Below, piece after piece: positions 5,164-6,265 of a stretch of 6,265 nt of DNA. Made by a program: the position numbers and the translations under genes. Below the pieces are notes generated by a model that made no database searches, had not been told where the DNA came from, and saw nothing but the letters and a program-made list of their open reading frames with translations. The first letter of the stretch is position 1. Every line of letters starts with the position of its first letter. Where the stretch lies: assembly GCA_031262285.1 (NCBI GenBank), contig JAISHZ010000071.1, positions 1 through 6,265 on the forward strand, written 5' to 3'. Origin of the DNA: Lachnospiraceae bacterium. Lineage in GTDB: Bacteria; Bacillota_A; Clostridia; Lachnospirales; Lachnospiraceae.

Positions 5164-5585
5164 ATGAAAATCTATATGGATAACTGCTGTTTGAATCGCC
5201 CATTCGACAACTTAACACAAGATCGGATATATCTCGAAGCAGAAGCTGTTATATCTATAATCTTTCGTTATGAAAAACGTGATTGGTCATTCGTTGCAAG
5301 TGCTTTGTTAGATTATGAGATTTCAAAAATTACAGAAACTGAGCGACAAGCGCAAGTACAGACGCTTTATTCCATCGCCAGTGAGTGAATTATAATTTCA
5401 GATGAGATAGAAAATCGAGCGCATGTTTTCAAGGATAAGGATTAAAACAATTCGACAGTTTGCACATCGCTCTTGCAGAAAATGGTAGGTGTAATTTATT
5501 TTTCACTACGGATGATCGGCTACTCAATGGAACTAAACGACTTAACCTTAACATACCAGTGGAAAATCCTGGCTTATGGAGGTGA
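5164..5585 (+). pseudogene. PIN-domain (VapC-like) toxin gene, disrupted by a stop and a frameshift
   Basis: The N-terminal part, MKIYMDNCCLNRPFDN onward, is the family start with the first catalytic Asp at residue 6, then LEAEAV (24-29) and LLDYEISKI (48-56), and it stops at TGA 5386-5388 after 74 codons. The same frame continues past that TGA with IIISDEIENRAHVFKDK. After a one-base loss near 5437-5441 the next frame carries LKQFDSLHIALAENGR, then LFFTTDDRLL and the VENPGLW end, stopping at 5583-5585. These are the expected later PIN blocks with the remaining acidic residues (FDSLH, TTDD). Restoring one base and the stop codon would give a normal protein of about 140 residues. PIN proteins of this type are Mg2+-dependent ribonucleases, usually toxins. 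The start at 5164 has AAGGTGG 8 nt upstream. The lesions make the toxin dead unless they are sequencing errors. Confidence 0.85.
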
Positions 5586-5591
5586 TAACTG

Positions 5592-5801
5592 ATGAAAAGT
5601 AATGAAGCTATAAATTTTCGCAATCCTGCAATCGTACGTCAAGCTGGATTTGATGCACTAATACAAAATCTTGGTGTAGTTGGTACTGTGTATTTTTTGC
5701 GTCAGCTTGAAGATGGCGGACATTGCAATTACACAGAAGAACGAGGTGAGCTTTTGAAAGACATTACTCTAGTACAGAGATTTTCATTTATCTGGACTTA
5801 A
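5592..5801 (+). CDS. Small partner gene of the PIN toxin (antitoxin-like), probably truncated by a frameshift
   Basis: A 69-residue frame, MKSNEAINFRNPAIVRQAGF onward, with DALIQNLGVVGTVYFLRQ (about 21-38) and YTEERGELLKDITL (about 47-60). Proteins of this pattern (a hydrophobic ALxxNLGxVGxxRFLxQ block followed by DYTxER/K) sit beside PIN genes in Firmicutes and are probable antitoxins, which I state from memory of such pairs. GGAGGTGA (5578-5585) is 6 nt before the ATG and contains the PIN stop codon, so translation would be coupled. After DITL the frame ends in VQRFSFIWT, but the next frame from 5774 reads TEIFIYLDLMQKQRYQKK and stops at 5858-5860, a more typical charged tail. A one-base deletion near 5770 is therefore likely, making this a second broken gene. 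Confidence 0.6.
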   Translation: MKSNEAINFRNPAIVRQAGFDALIQNLGVVGTVYFLRQLEDGGHCNYTEERGELLKDITLVQRFSFIWT

Positions 5802-5860
5802 TGCAAAAGCAAAGATATCAGAAGAAAACTGCAAAATCGTATACGTTATCTCCTTCATAG

Positions 5861-5988
5861 GATTCGGTATCAGTCCAGCTAATTCGAAAACGTTATACTA
5901 GATGATATCATCAAAAATGTACGAAAAATAGAGAAACAGTAGAGAAATCAGTAAAGATGATTATCAAGATATATTTACAATATCGTTG
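5861..5988. other. AT-rich stretch with nothing recognised
   Basis: Between the end of the PIN pair and the left-pointing terminator I see no open frame with a start signal, no repeat and no promoter. The two transcription units appear to converge here. Confidence 0.4.
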
Positions 5989-6025
5989 AAAAAGAGCGGG
6001 AAGCACATTCATGCCACCCGCTCTT
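5989..6025 (-). terminator. Intrinsic terminator pointing left
   Basis: AAGAGCGGG (5992-6000) pairs with CCCGCTCTT (6017-6025), with a further GCA/TGC pairing inside the loop. Read on the minus strand the stem is followed at once by TTTTT (complement of 5989-5993), the classic rho-independent form. On the plus strand there is no T-run. It should end a transcript coming from the right edge of the window. Confidence 0.75.
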
Positions 6026-6151
6026 CGAATTAAGTCATATATCTCTTAAGAGTACTTATAAAAGTTCAAAAAGGCAACAGCGTCATTTATACTCATGACG
6101 ACACGCCTCATATGGATAGCTGAAAATAGATGTTTTTATGCATATCAAAGG

Positions 6152-6169
6152 TGATAGTCGCGACAATCA
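6152..6169. promoter_or_regulatory. 18-bp near-perfect palindrome around GTCGCGAC
   Basis: TGATAGTCGCGACAATCA is its own reverse complement except for one symmetric A/T position in each arm. It lies just downstream of the possible minus-strand gene end at 6175. Its form suits a dimeric protein site, but no promoter is evident beside it. Confidence 0.3.
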
Positions 6170-6174
6170 TTGAA

Positions 6175-6265
6175 CTATAGTGAAAGCAGGTTTTCCGACT
6201 TTACGGTGTCGATGGAGGAAAACGTATGGTTACGAGATGTCATCATCTCGTAAATCTTATCGGCA
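6175..6265 (-). CDS. Possible C-terminal end of a gene entering from the right edge (partial)
   Basis: On the minus strand the frame ADKIYEMMTSRNHTFSSIDT and then VKSENLLSL is open from the window edge to TAG at 6175-6177, 29 codons. The strong left-pointing terminator at 5989-6025 supports a minus-strand transcript here, though 150 bases lie between. I recognise no family. The competing reading is a plus-strand start at 6226 (see the rejected items). The frame is too short to be sure of either. Confidence 0.3.
   Translation of the reverse strand, partial: ADKIYEMMTSRNHTFSSIDTVKSENLLSL
6230..6253. repeat. 10-bp hairpin TTACGAGATG-tcat-CATCTCGTAA
   Basis: A perfect 10-bp inverted repeat with a 4-base loop near the right edge. 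There is no T-run on either strand inside the window, so a terminator is unlikely. It may be an operator or simply part of a coding frame. Confidence 0.45.

Noticed and set aside
6226..6265. Plus-strand gene start ATG 6226 with GGAGG 7 nt upstream (MVTRCHHLVN)
   Set aside because: Only 13 codons are visible and they fall in a palindrome; the left-pointing terminator favours a minus-strand gene. It remains possible.

Overview
The window looks like a piece of a low-to-moderate GC Firmicutes (Clostridia-like) chromosome. Genes have strong AGGAGG-type ribosome binding sites, the secreted proteins have Gram-positive-style lipoboxes, and the tryptophanyl-tRNA synthetase is closest to the type I recall from streptococci and clostridia. 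No lineage below that level can be named from this sequence.

Layout. (1) 80-1162, minus: an intact trpS. (2) 1163-2022: about 860 bases with no intact gene. It holds several hairpins, a stretch that could be a decayed structured RNA or decayed coding sequence, and at 1763-1957 a plus-strand remnant that reads like the C-terminal end of a TOPRIM-domain protein of the kind carried by conjugative elements. (3) 2023-3531, minus: two adjacent predicted lipoproteins of unknown function with low-complexity linkers, probably co-transcribed. A perfect 20-bp-arm palindrome abuts the ribosome binding site of the first. (4) 3549-3959, minus: a 61-codon gene with a good ribosome binding site, followed by a doubtful short frame. 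The start of the 61-codon gene lies in an 11-bp inverted repeat, and upstream of it is a repeat array built on GAGTACT. (5) 4219-4830, plus: an AT-rich YfbU-family gene with its own promoter, whose -10 box lies inside a palindrome. (6) 5105-5860, plus: a PIN-domain (VapC-like) gene and a small downstream partner gene with their own promoter. Both look broken by point lesions, and the PIN gene can be reconstructed almost completely. (7) 5861-6265: no intact gene. There is an intrinsic terminator pointing left, two palindromes and possibly the last 29 codons of a minus-strand gene entering from the right.

Interpretation. Between trpS and the right edge this looks like accessory DNA turning over: a mobile-element remnant, a decayed toxin-antitoxin-like pair, a horizontally acquired-looking YfbU gene and small genes with unusually elaborate regulatory DNA. 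No complete known defence system is visible. The most interesting unexplained signals are the regulatory architecture around 3958-4118 (61-codon gene plus GAGTACT repeats) and the YfbU gene with its palindromic promoter next to a dead PIN module.
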